From Bacillota bacterium (GTDB lineage Bacteria; Bacillota; Clostridia; Lachnospirales; Cellulosilyticaceae), in NCBI GenBank assembly GCA_023393125.1, contig JAEWMQ010000023.1, positions 1 through 41,060 on the forward strand: a stretch of 41,060 nucleotides of DNA. The letters are read 5' to 3'. A program made the translations under genes and the position numbers. This document shows, piece by piece, positions 17,400 to 26,219 of the stretch. The notes beneath the pieces are model-generated. The model did not search any database. It saw only the letters and a list, made by a program, of their open reading frames with translations, and was not told where the DNA came from. Position 1 is the stretch's first letter; the number at the start of each line of letters is the position of its first letter.

Positions 17400-20300
17400 C
17401 TAATTAGGTATATTACCACCTACTAACTCATTGTCATAAAATATAGCTATATTACTAGCATTGTTATAAGAAAAGTCATTACTTTGATCAAAATTAGACC
17501 AATTTTCATTAGCTATTCTAGTTGCAATCTGTAACTCTGCTTTTGAATCTAATAAATCAGTGCCTGTAAAAGTTAATTCTACAAAGGTGTCTGCAGTTGC
17601 TGTCACCTCTGCCATCTTTACAATCTTATGGCTTACTTGCTGATTGATATTGACATACCAAGGTGCACGCGTATATTGAACAGCTGCATTATCCACCCAT
17701 GAATTCTGTTTAACACTAGAATCTTCTACCTTAAAGTAATAACGTATACTTATTTTTGATAAATCATAAGACTGATCATTCGTTACTTTTAGTTTAAATG
17801 TACTTCCTATTGTATTGGTACTTACACCACCAGTTGAAGTTAAAGTTAAGTTAAAAGCATTTGTTACTGGAGGTATTACTACGGAACTATCCTTGACAGT
17901 GACTACAAAGTTCTGAGCATTTCCTTCGCTAAATTCAAATACTAAAGTATGATCTCCTTTAGATAATGTCTTCAAATAATTACTTAAAAGTGTAACACTT
18001 TCACCGTTTAATTGATAATCCACTCCTGCTACTAAAGCCTTTCCATTAACGCGAATTGCTGTCAGCGTCGTTCCATTTAGTTTCATTTGCACGCCTATAT
18101 CCTGTGGTGATGCTAAATCAATTTCACCCTTGGTTTGTACTAATGTAGCCTGATTAACTGTTTTATTTATAGTAATAGTTAAAACAGGATCCACACCTTT
18201 ATTAAAGTCAAAGGTTAAAGCCAATTTACCTTCTGCTTGATTTGCTAGATAACTCTTAAGTATAGTCACCTTATTACCTTGTATCTGATAATCTACACCG
18301 GCAGTTAAAACTTTATCTCCATTTTTAATAGCCAGTAACTCATTACCATTTGGCACTATATCTACAGTTACATCAGCTTGTAATTCAGCTCTCTTATCAA
18401 ACGCTGCTGCTTGAGTACTCAAACTTGCACTATTAACTGTCTCCTTAACGGTAATAGTTAGAACAGGGTCTTCACCTTTATTAAAGTCAAAGGTTAAAGC
18501 CAATTGACCTTCTGCTTGGCTTGCTAAATAGCTTTTAAGTATAGTCACCTTATTGCCTTGTATCTCATAATCTACACCCGCAGTTAAAACTTTATCTCCA
18601 TTTTTAATAGCCAGTAACTCATTACCATTAGGCACTATATCTACAGTTACATTAGCTTGTAATTCAGCTCCCTTATCAAAAGTTGCTGCTAGAGTACTTA
18701 AGCTTGCACTATTAACTGTTTCCTTAACGGTAATAGCTAATGTAGGATCGGTGCCATTATCAAAATCAAAGGTTAGTTGGGCTGTACCATTAGCTAACGT
18801 AGCTAGGTAACTTTTTAGAATAGTAACCTTACTACCTTCTATTACATAATCTGATCCTGTTACTAGGACTGTTGCTCCATTTTTAATAGCTAATAGCTTA
18901 TTTCCATTATCTACCACATCTACGTTTATATCTGCTTGTAGTTCTTCTTTTTTATCAAAGGTTGCTGATTTAGGAGTAATGCTACTACTTACTATAGGTG
19001 TATCATTGCCTGTATCTGCATAAACAATACCACGTCCATTAGTTCCTATGTATACTCTACCATAAACATCAGGGTCTCCTGCAACATCACAGCCTGGATC
19101 AACTAAACCATATTGATGATTATCATCATTAATTCTTGCCCAGCTTTGTCCTTTATCATCGGACCTAAAGAAACCATGTTGGCCTTCCACTTTTCCAACA
19201 ATATAAATGGCTTTATAATTAGAGCCTTCTTTGCCTTTACCAAATCCAAAAGAAGTTACTGCATCAACATTAGGAATTTTGACGTAAGTTTTACCATAAT
19301 CTTCGGAGAACCAAAAACCATTTTCTTCTTCAACTGTAGCCTTACTAGTTCCCATCCATACATTTCCTTCGTATCCTCTCACCGCCTTGATGTTCATATC
19401 TGTTACATCAGGTAATCCATCAACTGTTACTGCCATAAAGGTCTTTGCGCCATCCATACTTACGTAAACCTTACCATCTTTATAACCGTAGAATACTTTT
19501 GAATTTACACGGTCAGAAGCAATTCTAGCGCCTTTAGGAATTCCTGTAGAAGCAGTCCAGTTATAACCTCCATTAGCCCAGCTTACAGCTTCATCTGGTG
19601 TTGCCCAAACCACCGTATTACCATCAGCTGATAATGCAACTTTTCCTCCTCCTGCACTGCTACCTATTCTACTACTAATAGGAGAGAAGTTTTTTCCACC
19701 ATCTTTTGACCACATTAGGCCATTTAAGTAATTGCCGTAGCCATCTACTTCTTTTCTTTCCCCTACACGCACAACAATATTAGGATTTAGTTCTGCATAA
19801 TCCACATCTACTGAGCTGTTTAAACTAGAATATTTATCTCCAGCCTTCACATTGGCCAGAATACTAGGTACTTTTGTGACATCGCTATGATAGAAGCCAT
19901 TAACATCATATAAGCTACTAATGAGTCCATCATCTTCACCTGGTACTACTACTAAAGCATTAGATACAACTTCTTCTATACCATCTGCCATAACGGTAAT
20001 ATCCATCTGTCCACCTTGATCCCAGTTGGTTAAGTTATTGGTACCATATAAAGTAGCACCTGTACCGTACATTAAACGACCTGAGTTAAATGGGTCAATA
20101 TCTATAGCCCCTACGCACCAACCTAACTTAGGGAAAATTTCAGCACTTCCACCTGCTTGGTTTTTATTCCCCCAATCTAACCATGGTGCATCTGAAATAT
20201 CCATCTTATAGTAGAGCTTACGATCTGGATAACTTGTCCATTCCCAAGCATTCTTCCAAGTTTCTCCACCATCTGTACTTCTATACATGAAGATATCTGG

Positions 20301-21416
20301 CCACCAGGATTGGCAAATAACCACAATATTATCTTCATTTTGTGGATCTACAGCGATGCCATTATAAGGATAGTAAGGGTCATCAGGTGCTGTTTTACTT
20401 GATTTAGGACTAATAAGTGTCCACACATCTGTATTCGTATCATATTTCCATACATCACCATAACCTGTTTCATAAGGTCCTGCCGTAGTTGAGTAAGTCA
20501 CATAAAGAATGCCCTCTTTAGTAAGATAAGACTGATAAGGTAAGTAGGTTTTCCCAGCTTCCATGGTCCAAGCACCAGTTGCTTCATTAGTTATTTTCCC
20601 TCTTGGTTCATTAGGTAATGGCTCCCAAGTTGCTCCACCATCTTTACTTCTATAAATAGAGTGGTCTCTATCCCCTACACCTACATAAATGGTTTGAGAA
20701 CCTAATCCTGCTTTATTTGAGTTTTTATCATAAAGCACCCAAGTAAGCCCTAGATTACCTTCCCATTGTGTACCTTTATCATATTTAAAAGTACCTTTCG
20801 TTGGGAAAGAGGAAACTTCTTTCCATGTGCGTCCGTAGTCTTGACTCTTCCATAAACCATTGTTACGTGATGCAAGATACAAGTTGGAATTTTTATTAGG
20901 ATCAACTACTAATCTATCTCCCATTAGTCTTCCTTGCATATTACTGCCACAGAAAAATGGTAATTCTACTACATCCCAAGTCTCTCCTTTATCATTAGAA
21001 CAAAATACTGCTCCGGGTACATCTGTCCATCCATTATCATATTCTCCCATCAGCGCATAAACACGGTTAGGGTCTGTTGGGTCTGTAGCAATACCATCAC
21101 AACCTAGATTACTCCATGTTTCCGGTCCTACCCAGTCAGTAAGAGGTTTCCAGCTCTGAGTATCTTCCTGCCAACGGTAGATACCACCCATATCCGTTCT
21201 GGCATAGATAAGATTTTCCTCTGCTTCACTAAAAGTAATACCTGTAATCATTCCTCCGCCATAAATTTGTACATTCTTCCACTCATTGGTTTCTGTACTA
21301 TAGGCATATACACAATTAGGGGCAATACACATAATTGCTAGTCCAATAGGTAAAACAAATTTTCTTGCATAACAACTAATGGCTTGTCTTAACTTACTTA
21401 ATATCCTTTTACTCAT
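17400..21416 (-). CDS. Secreted GH74 xyloglucanase with four X2 modules and CBM3
   Basis: A 1338-residue secreted enzyme. Residues 1-39 are a signal peptide (basic start, hydrophobic VLPIGLAIMCIAP core, cleavage near VYA). Residues about 40-803 are a GH74 beta-propeller with many sialidase-type repeats (RSKDGGATWEPL, STDGGETWKNA, SEDYGKTYVKI). YARTDMGGIYRW holds the conserved Asp75, and AIDIDPFNSGRLMYGTG (about 437-453) is near the second acid. GH74 enzymes cut the beta-1,4-glucan backbone of xyloglucan. Four X2 (CBM_X2, Ig-like) modules follow at about 811-899, 902-991, 995-1085 and 1088-1176, then a cellulose-binding CBM3 (1186-1338). No dockerin or S-layer domain is present. AGGAGGGG precedes the ATG. 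Confidence 0.93.
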   Translation of the reverse strand: MSKRILSKLRQAISCYARKFVLPIGLAIMCIAPNCVYAYSTETNEWKNVQIYGGGMITGITFSEAEENLIYARTDMGGIYRWQEDTQSWKPLTDWVGPETWSNLGCDGIATDPTDPNRVYALMGEYDNGWTDVPGAVFCSNDKGETWDVVELPFFCGSNMQGRLMGDRLVVDPNKNSNLYLASRNNGLWKSQDYGRTWKEVSSFPTKGTFKYDKGTQWEGNLGLTWVLYDKNSNKAGLGSQTIYVGVGDRDHSIYRSKDGGATWEPLPNEPRGKITNEATGAWTMEAGKTYLPYQSYLTKEGILYVTYSTTAGPYETGYGDVWKYDTNTDVWTLISPKSSKTAPDDPYYPYNGIAVDPQNEDNIVVICQSWWPDIFMYRSTDGGETWKNAWEWTSYPDRKLYYKMDISDAPWLDWGNKNQAGGSAEIFPKLGWCVGAIDIDPFNSGRLMYGTGATLYGTNNLTNWDQGGQMDITVMADGIEEVVSNALVVVPGEDDGLISSLYDVNGFYHSDVTKVPSILANVKAGDKYSSLNSSVDVDYAELNPNIVVRVGERKEVDGYGNYLNGLMWSKDGGKNFSPISSRIGSSAGGGKVALSADGNTVVWATPDEAVSWANGGYNWTASTGIPKGARIASDRVNSKVFYGYKDGKVYVSMDGAKTFMAVTVDGLPDVTDMNIKAVRGYEGNVWMGTSKATVEEENGFWFSEDYGKTYVKIPNVDAVTSFGFGKGKEGSNYKAIYIVGKVEGQHGFFRSDDKGQSWARINDDNHQYGLVDPGCDVAGDPDVYGRVYIGTNGRGIVYADTGNDTPIVSSSITPKSATFDKKEELQADINVDVVDNGNKLLAIKNGATVLVTGSDYVIEGSKVTILKSYLATLANGTAQLTFDFDNGTDPTLAITVKETVNSASLSTLAATFDKGAELQANVTVDIVPNGNELLAIKNGDKVLTAGVDYEIQGNKVTILKSYLASQAEGQLALTFDFNKGEDPVLTITVKETVNSASLSTQAAAFDKRAELQADVTVDIVPNGNELLAIKNGDKVLTAGVDYQIQGNKVTILKSYLANQAEGKLALTFDFNKGVDPVLTITINKTVNQATLVQTKGEIDLASPQDIGVQMKLNGTTLTAIRVNGKALVAGVDYQLNGESVTLLSNYLKTLSKGDHTLVFEFSEGNAQNFVVTVKDSSVVIPPVTNAFNLTLTSTGGVSTNTIGSTFKLKVTNDQSYDLSKISIRYYFKVEDSSVKQNSWVDNAAVQYTRAPWYVNINQQVSHKIVKMAEVTATADTFVELTFTGTDLLDSKAELQIATRIANENWSNFDQSNDFSYNNASNIAIFYDNELVGGNIPN
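18162..18719 (-). repeat. Tandem duplication of X2 modules 2 and 3
   Basis: Two adjacent 279-base units encode the second and third X2 modules (93 residues each). They differ at roughly ten residues, whereas modules 1 and 4 are clearly diverged. At DNA level most of the two units is nearly identical. Confidence 0.85.
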
Positions 21417-21444
21417 CGTACCCCTCCTAAATTAATAAAATACT

Positions 21445-21488
21445 TTAATAAAGCCTCTTTATTAAAAACCATTTGTAGCTTTATTATA
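21445..21488 (-). promoter_or_regulatory. GH74 leader: -10 box and 5' stem-loop
   Basis: On the minus strand TATAAT lies at 21483-21488 with no clear -35. Transcription would start near 21476, just before a perfect 9-base hairpin TTAATAAAG/CTTTATTAA (21445-21465). A hairpin near the 5' end could stabilise the mRNA. The 202-base gap to the upstream receptor gene shows no clear terminator, so read-through is also possible. Confidence 0.4.
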
Positions 21489-21618
21489 GTATTATCATTA
21501 TGGGGTAGAATGAGATTATCATAAGATGCCTTGTTTTCATACTTAACATGTTTTATGAAAAGCACTAGAGTTATATATTCTTACCAACTTAAGTTAGAAA
21601 TGTCTATTCGCTAAATTT

Positions 21619-23115
21619 TCATACTCCTTCTACATCACTAAGGTGTGTTGCCTGATTGTTAATATTTTGAATATGCTCCTCTATGGAAAGGCTGGAAGAT
21701 TTAATTTGATGTATAGAATCTAGTATATGAAAAATAGCCTCTTGATTTCTTTTGGCTCTTTGAAGAAGACTTCCTATTGACTCTGTAACTTCTTTTGAAA
21801 CAATGCTCATTTGATCACTATGTCCTGCTATTTCCACTGCTTGTTTTTCTAATTTATTTTGAACCATATTTGTTCTTTCAAAAACTGTCATTGTGTTATT
21901 AATGATCTCTAGTGCTAAGTTGACTGTTTCATAAGTTTTTATAACCATTCCATTGGCTGTATCTGTATCAGTTTTAATATTTCCTACTATATTTTTTATG
22001 TTATTAGCAGATTCATTTGATTCATTAGCAAGCTTTTTAACCTCTTGTGCAACTACCATAAACCCTCTTCCTAACTCTCCAGCTTTTGCTGCTTCAATAG
22101 ATGCGTTAAGTGAAAGTAAATTAGTTTCATTAGCAATATATGAAATAGCTTTAATTAATTCCTGTATGTAATCAGATTTTGCCTTAAGCTCTCCTATAGT
22201 ATTTTTGGTAATTTCAATCAGTTCTCCCATCTCTTGAACCTCTTCACTTGATTGAAGTATTTCTCTTTGTGAGCTTAACGAATCCTTTACTAATGCTTTA
22301 ATTTCTTGAGCTATATACTGAGCTAAATCCCAATTGCTTTGTATAGAATCTTCTATTATATTTACTTTTTCTACTGCTCTACTCATTTCTTCAAACAGTT
22401 GCTGTGTATCCGTTGCTATTTCTTCAATAGCTTCTCCAATATCATTAACCGCCTTAGTTAACTCTTTTATTTCTAACCTAACTTTACTTACATACACCTT
22501 TAAATCCTCGGAAGAGTTATCTATTTTTAAAAATGTATTTTTGAGTTCTGTAATAAATAGATTATTTTTCTCTAGCATAATTGTTGCACTAACGACTACT
22601 TTCCTAAATAATGCTATAAGGATCACTAAAATTAGCGCATATACACAGAAGTGCAGTGGTATCCATTCATATCCACTAATATGAACCAGCTGATTTCTAG
22701 TTGCTAGTACTTCTCCTGCAATAAATGCCGGTAAATTCAGTATCAACGTAAATCTTAATAGCTTTCCATCAAAGTAATTTAAAGCTATAGCAAAAGGCAC
22801 AATAAAGAAAAGGGTCGCATCAGCAAAGGCAACACTATATAACATCATGGCAAATACTGTGGCATAAACAACAAGTATATATTTAATAACTTCTGTTTCT
22901 ATCCACTGTTTGTTGTACATATAAGGTAGAAATAAGGAAATGAGTCCTACTCCAACAAGCATTAATACATTTAAACTAGTAAGCACAAAGATACCTAACA
23001 TATTTAAAAAAACACTTATAGCAATTGGTATAATCATCCATTTCAATAACCCCATAAGACTTACTGAAACGGCTATTTCATTTTCTTTTCTTAGCTCTCT
23101 TATCTGATTCATCAT
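21619..23115 (-). CDS. Methyl-accepting chemotaxis protein, membrane-embedded input
   Basis: A 498-residue receptor built like the one at 13013-14539: six hydrophobic helices in about residues 20-170 with short loops, no periplasmic-type sensor domain, no clear HAMP, then a long signalling coiled coil. The tip reads ISYIANETNLLSLNASIEAA followed by ELGRGFMVVAQEVKKLANES. The two receptors share architecture but differ clearly in sequence, so they are not a recent duplication. It lies directly upstream of the GH74 gene (202 bases) on the same strand, which suggests a link with polysaccharide-directed behaviour without proving it. A GGGGGA site precedes the start; ATG codons at 23115 and 23112 are both possible. 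Confidence 0.92.
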   Translation of the reverse strand: MMNQIRELRKENEIAVSVSLMGLLKWMIIPIAISVFLNMLGIFVLTSLNVLMLVGVGLISLFLPYMYNKQWIETEVIKYILVVYATVFAMMLYSVAFADATLFFIVPFAIALNYFDGKLLRFTLILNLPAFIAGEVLATRNQLVHISGYEWIPLHFCVYALILVILIALFRKVVVSATIMLEKNNLFITELKNTFLKIDNSSEDLKVYVSKVRLEIKELTKAVNDIGEAIEEIATDTQQLFEEMSRAVEKVNIIEDSIQSNWDLAQYIAQEIKALVKDSLSSQREILQSSEEVQEMGELIEITKNTIGELKAKSDYIQELIKAISYIANETNLLSLNASIEAAKAGELGRGFMVVAQEVKKLANESNESANNIKNIVGNIKTDTDTANGMVIKTYETVNLALEIINNTMTVFERTNMVQNKLEKQAVEIAGHSDQMSIVSKEVTESIGSLLQRAKRNQEAIFHILDSIHQIKSSSLSIEEHIQNINNQATHLSDVEGV

Positions 23116-23180
23116 ATCCCCCGAATATTATCTATTTTTACTGTTATTTTACTATATTCTAACTATTATAGGAAGTCTTT

Positions 23181-23189
23181 TGGTATAAT
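23181..23189 (+). promoter_or_regulatory. Extended -10 promoter of the structured RNA
   Basis: TGGTATAAT at 23181-23189 is a perfect extended -10 element on the plus strand, without a good -35. Transcription would begin near 23196, just before the structured RNA. No coding gene on this strand follows. Confidence 0.5.
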
Positions 23190-23195
23190 TTGTCG

Positions 23196-23381
23196 AAAAA
23201 GTGTGTAATTTATTCTAAAGTTTGCTTCTAAGCATGATAAACCAGTATAGTCATCTCTCTCTTTTCTAAGAAGGTTTGGTTGATGAGTATCATCTACCAT
23301 CAGGGACCTTTATGAGCTTAATAACGTTTGATAAAAATGGGAGAAGGGAGACTCTTTGGAAGAGTTAGCTTTATAACACAC
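23196..23381 (+). ncRNA. 6S-like structured RNA candidate
   Basis: About 186 bases that fold as a long rod on the plus strand. GTGTGT (23201-23206) pairs with ACACAC (23376-23381), and AAAG (23217-23220) with CTTT (23369-23372). TCTCTCTTTTCT (23256-23267) pairs with 23340-23351 over 12 uninterrupted pairs, three of them G-U, which specifies the plus strand. AAGGT/ACCTT (23271-23275/23306-23310) and a GGTTGATGA/TCATCTACC hairpin cap the rod. The middle is a large bubble whose 3' side carries a small hairpin, ACTCTT/AAGAGT (23351-23365). Length, rod shape, central bubble and 3' side hairpin agree with 6S RNA, the regulator of RNA polymerase. Identity is inference from shape. Confidence 0.5.
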
Positions 23382-23433
23382 AAAATAGCTATGACTATAC
23401 CAAGTTCAAACTTGGTATAGTCATAGCTATTTT
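23382..23433. terminator. 25-bp terminator hairpin between the RNA and corA
   Basis: Arms at 23382-23406 and 23409-23433 are perfectly complementary over 25 bases (AAAATAGCTATGACTATACC and on). Runs of T follow on both strands, so it can end both the plus-strand RNA and the facing corA transcript (stop at 23448). Confidence 0.9.
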
Positions 23434-23447
23434 ATTACTTTTATCTA

Positions 23448-24383
23448 TTAGAATAATTTCTTTTTAATCATAAATAGTGCTAATAATATTGTTACAACAA
23501 TTGAAAATCCTACGATTCCTATAAAAGCAAATGGGTTACCATCTTGAAAAGGTACAATAACATTCATTCCCCAGAAACTAGCAATCATTGTTGGTATTGA
23601 CATAACAATAGTAATAGATGTAAGTGTCTTCATTACAATATTAAGGTTGTTGGAGATAACAGAAGCAAATGCATCCATAGTACCACTTAAGATATTACTA
23701 TAAATATTGGCCATCTCGATAGCCTGTTTATTTTCAATAATAACATCTTCTAGTAAATCCTCATCTTCTGGATACTGCTTTACATTTTCCATTCTCATCA
23801 TCTTCTCAAGTACAATTTCATTAGAACGAAGAGAAGTCGTAAAGTAAACCAAACTCTTTTCTAAATCAAGAAGCTGAATAAGTTCTTTGTTCTTCATAGA
23901 TTTATGAAGCTCTTGTTCAATCTTATGACTCATACGATCAATGTGTCTTAAGTATTGTAAATAGTAAGAAGCATTTTTATAAAGAAGCTGTAATATAAAC
24001 CTGGTTTTCTTATAAGTAAAGAACCCTCTTATCTTACCAGAACTAAAATCCTCTAGTAACTGAATATTCTTTAAACAGGTTGTAATAATAAACTTATCTC
24101 CTAAAATAATAGTCATTGGGATAGTTGCATAATCCCCCATACCTTCTTCTGTTTCCTTAATAGGTACGTCTACGATAATAACTGTACAGTTATCATCTAC
24201 TTCAATACGAGCTCTTTCCTCTTCATCCAGTGCGGATAGAATATGGTTCACTTCAATATTGAAGGCTTCAGACACTTCATTAATCTCTTGAGGTGTGGGA
24301 TTAATCAAATTAATCCATGCTCCCTCTTCGAAAGATTCAATAGCTCTTAGTCCTGTATCAAATGTTTTATAAATCTGTTTCAT
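23448..24383 (-). CDS. corA: CorA family divalent metal ion transporter
   Basis: A 311-residue channel-type transporter, usually for Mg2+ (some take Co2+ or others). The large cytosolic N-terminal domain is acidic and helical; two C-terminal membrane helices follow, the first ending in the signature GMN (residues 272-274, SFWGMNVIVPF). The loop after GMN carries few acids (QDGNPFAF). I chose the ATG at 24383, with GGAGG about 10 bases upstream; an in-frame GTG at 24407 would extend it by 8 residues that encode the ribosome site. It has its own promoter and a roughly 215-base structured leader, described separately. Confidence 0.93.
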   Translation of the reverse strand: MKQIYKTFDTGLRAIESFEEGAWINLINPTPQEINEVSEAFNIEVNHILSALDEEERARIEVDDNCTVIIVDVPIKETEEGMGDYATIPMTIILGDKFIITTCLKNIQLLEDFSSGKIRGFFTYKKTRFILQLLYKNASYYLQYLRHIDRMSHKIEQELHKSMKNKELIQLLDLEKSLVYFTTSLRSNEIVLEKMMRMENVKQYPEDEDLLEDVIIENKQAIEMANIYSNILSGTMDAFASVISNNLNIVMKTLTSITIVMSIPTMIASFWGMNVIVPFQDGNPFAFIGIVGFSIVVTILLALFMIKKKLF

Positions 24384-24600
24384 TTTCTCACATCCTCCAC
24401 CCCTCACCTATTTAGTGCAAGCGGTGATTTTGTGACAACACAAAAAAGCTACCTTTGCATTAAAACAAGGTGAGTATTTTTATTATTTAATTGAATTTTG
24501 AAACGCCTATAACTCGGTCCGACGTCCACGGATACTCACACTCCTTTTAGTATCTTCCATTTTATGTGTTTCATACAAAAAGCTTTTATTAATTTTAGCC
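24384..24600 (-). promoter_or_regulatory. Structured 5' leader of corA, possible attenuator
   Basis: On the minus strand GTGAGTAT (24539-24532) can pair with ATACTCAC (24477-24470), enclosing a GC-rich patch with GGACGTCGGACCGAG. The CACC end of that arm overlaps a second hairpin, ACCTTG/CAAAGGT (24471-24451), followed by six T (24447-24442), which looks like an intrinsic terminator ahead of corA. The two pairings compete, the layout of an attenuator or riboswitch. It does not match the M-box sequence. Confidence 0.4.
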
Positions 24601-24606
24601 TCTTCT

Positions 24607-24635
24607 ATACTATTTTATTATATATCACCTGTCAA
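24607..24635 (-). promoter_or_regulatory. Promoter of corA
   Basis: On the minus strand TTGACA (24630-24635), a 17-base spacer and TAGTAT (24607-24612). The -35 is perfect and the -10 matches four of six. The start would be near 24600. Confidence 0.55.
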
Positions 24636-24689
24636 GCTAATTTGCTTGCAGAAATTAAAAAACTTTATTCCTACAAGCAATTAGGGTTA

Positions 24690-26219
24690 CTATTCTTTTA
24701 AATTTATTTTTTCTAAAACATAGTACAATATTTTCTTTTGCTCCGTAATAATATACGCATTACAACTCATTCCTATTTTTAAGTCAGCAGGCTTATTTTT
24801 ATAGCCATAAAGATCTATAGCCTCCAAGCTTCCCATTATCCAATAGCCACTTACTCCGCCTAATTCCATTTGGCTAACATCTGTAGAAATACTCGTGATA
24901 TGTCCTTTGATTTTCCCATACTCTCTATAGGGAAGTGCATCAAATTGATATTCGATTTCTTGTCCCACCTTAAGACCTGCTATATCATTATTAGGAATGA
25001 AAACCTCAACCTTATAAATACTATCACTAGTAGGAATTATTTTCCCTAGCTCTGTTCCTTCCGTTAATAAATCGCCTCTATTAACTTCTTGTACCACGTT
25101 TAATGTCCCATCTATAGAAGCACGTATAGTACAATCATCTATAGCTATCTGTATACCTTCTAAATTCCTCTTATCAGATTGATATTGAACTTCTAATTCT
25201 TGAATTTGATTGTCTAACTTTACTAATTCTCCTGTTTTAAACTGCTCAAGTGCTAATTGTCTTTTTGCTACTTTATTTTTAAGGAGTCCTTCATTAACAA
25301 TCAGTTTATTACTCTCTGTAGTAGTTGTTTCTATTATTGTTTGGTTAGCTTCAATTTTTTCTTCTACTTCTTTTAGTAAGGTTAACTTTTGCTTATCTAA
25401 TTGATTTTTAAGCTCCTCTACTTTTTGCTTAGAAACTCTTAGCTCTTCTTTAGCTACTAAATCCTGTTCATCTAACGCCCTATTAAGTTCATAAAGTGTC
25501 TTTGCTTCTTCTAATTTACTTTCTATGGCATCTCTTTCATATAAATACGTCTCAAACTCTATAGCATAGATATTATTCTTGTCCACGAAAGCAGACTGCT
25601 CCTCATTAACAGATTGCTTTAACATTTCTAGTTCTTCTATGTCTTTCTGTGCTTTACTTATTTTTTCCTTATAGCTTGCTTTATTTAAACTCACCTGCTT
25701 TAATTCTACTTCTTCATTTTGACTATCAATCATCTGGTTTGTCTTTAGAGCTTCAAAATCTTGTTTATACTGAATATACTTTTGTACATAGGCCTCATCA
25801 TGTTCACTGCTAAAACTACTCTCCCCACTTGCAATACTCTTTTTTAAGGCTCTTAAATTCTCCAATGTATTCTCTTCTTCGTTAATCACTTCTTGTAACT
25901 GTAACTTTCTTACTTCCTGCTCTGCATAGTCAATTGTTACTAATATATCTCCTACTTTTACCTGTTTCCCCTCTTGTAGATTACTGCTATTAACTACTCC
26001 TCCCGTTCTATTTCTTATGATACTCAGCTGCTCATTGGGCCTAATCATACCTCTGCCCTTAGATACAATATCAATCTCCCCATAGTACATCCATACAACA
26101 GCTGCAATAACAATTCCTATTAATAACCCTATAAAAATTGCGAAGAAGGGATTAGGTTTGGTCTCATAGAGTTCTTTACTATCTGATAACTCATTTATAT
26201 TTTTAATAATGGCTTTCAT
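24690..26219 (-). CDS. HlyD-type secretion accessory protein
   Basis: A 509-residue membrane fusion-type protein. One membrane helix lies at about 25-46 (FFAIFIGLLIGIVIAAVVWM). A lipoyl-like beta part follows (GRGMIRPNEQLSIIRNRTGG and LQEGKQVKVGDILVTIDY), then a long coiled coil (about 95-335), a second lipoyl half (IRASIDGTLNVVQEVNRGDLLTEGTELGKI) and a beta-barrel C-terminus. In Gram-positive bacteria such proteins assist peptidase-containing ABC exporters of double-glycine peptides. The ATG at 26219 overlaps the exporter's stop codon (TAATG), with GGGAGG upstream, so translation is probably coupled. An in-frame start at 26264 would overlap the exporter and has no support. Confidence 0.92.
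   Translation of the reverse strand: MKAIIKNINELSDSKELYETKPNPFFAIFIGLLIGIVIAAVVWMYYGEIDIVSKGRGMIRPNEQLSIIRNRTGGVVNSSNLQEGKQVKVGDILVTIDYAEQEVRKLQLQEVINEEENTLENLRALKKSIASGESSFSSEHDEAYVQKYIQYKQDFEALKTNQMIDSQNEEVELKQVSLNKASYKEKISKAQKDIEELEMLKQSVNEEQSAFVDKNNIYAIEFETYLYERDAIESKLEEAKTLYELNRALDEQDLVAKEELRVSKQKVEELKNQLDKQKLTLLKEVEEKIEANQTIIETTTTESNKLIVNEGLLKNKVAKRQLALEQFKTGELVKLDNQIQELEVQYQSDKRNLEGIQIAIDDCTIRASIDGTLNVVQEVNRGDLLTEGTELGKIIPTSDSIYKVEVFIPNNDIAGLKVGQEIEYQFDALPYREYGKIKGHITSISTDVSQMELGGVSGYWIMGSLEAIDLYGYKNKPADLKIGMSCNAYIITEQKKILYYVLEKINLKE

Noticed and set aside
24384..24600. M-box (Mg2+) riboswitch before corA
   Set aside because: The conserved M-box sequence blocks are not present, although the leader does look structured.
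24637..24684. Hairpin after the HlyD gene as a terminator
   Set aside because: Arms pair (CTAATTTGCTTGCAG with CTACAAGCAATTAG), but the T run is in the loop and none follows the stem, so termination is doubtful; it also overlaps the corA promoter.
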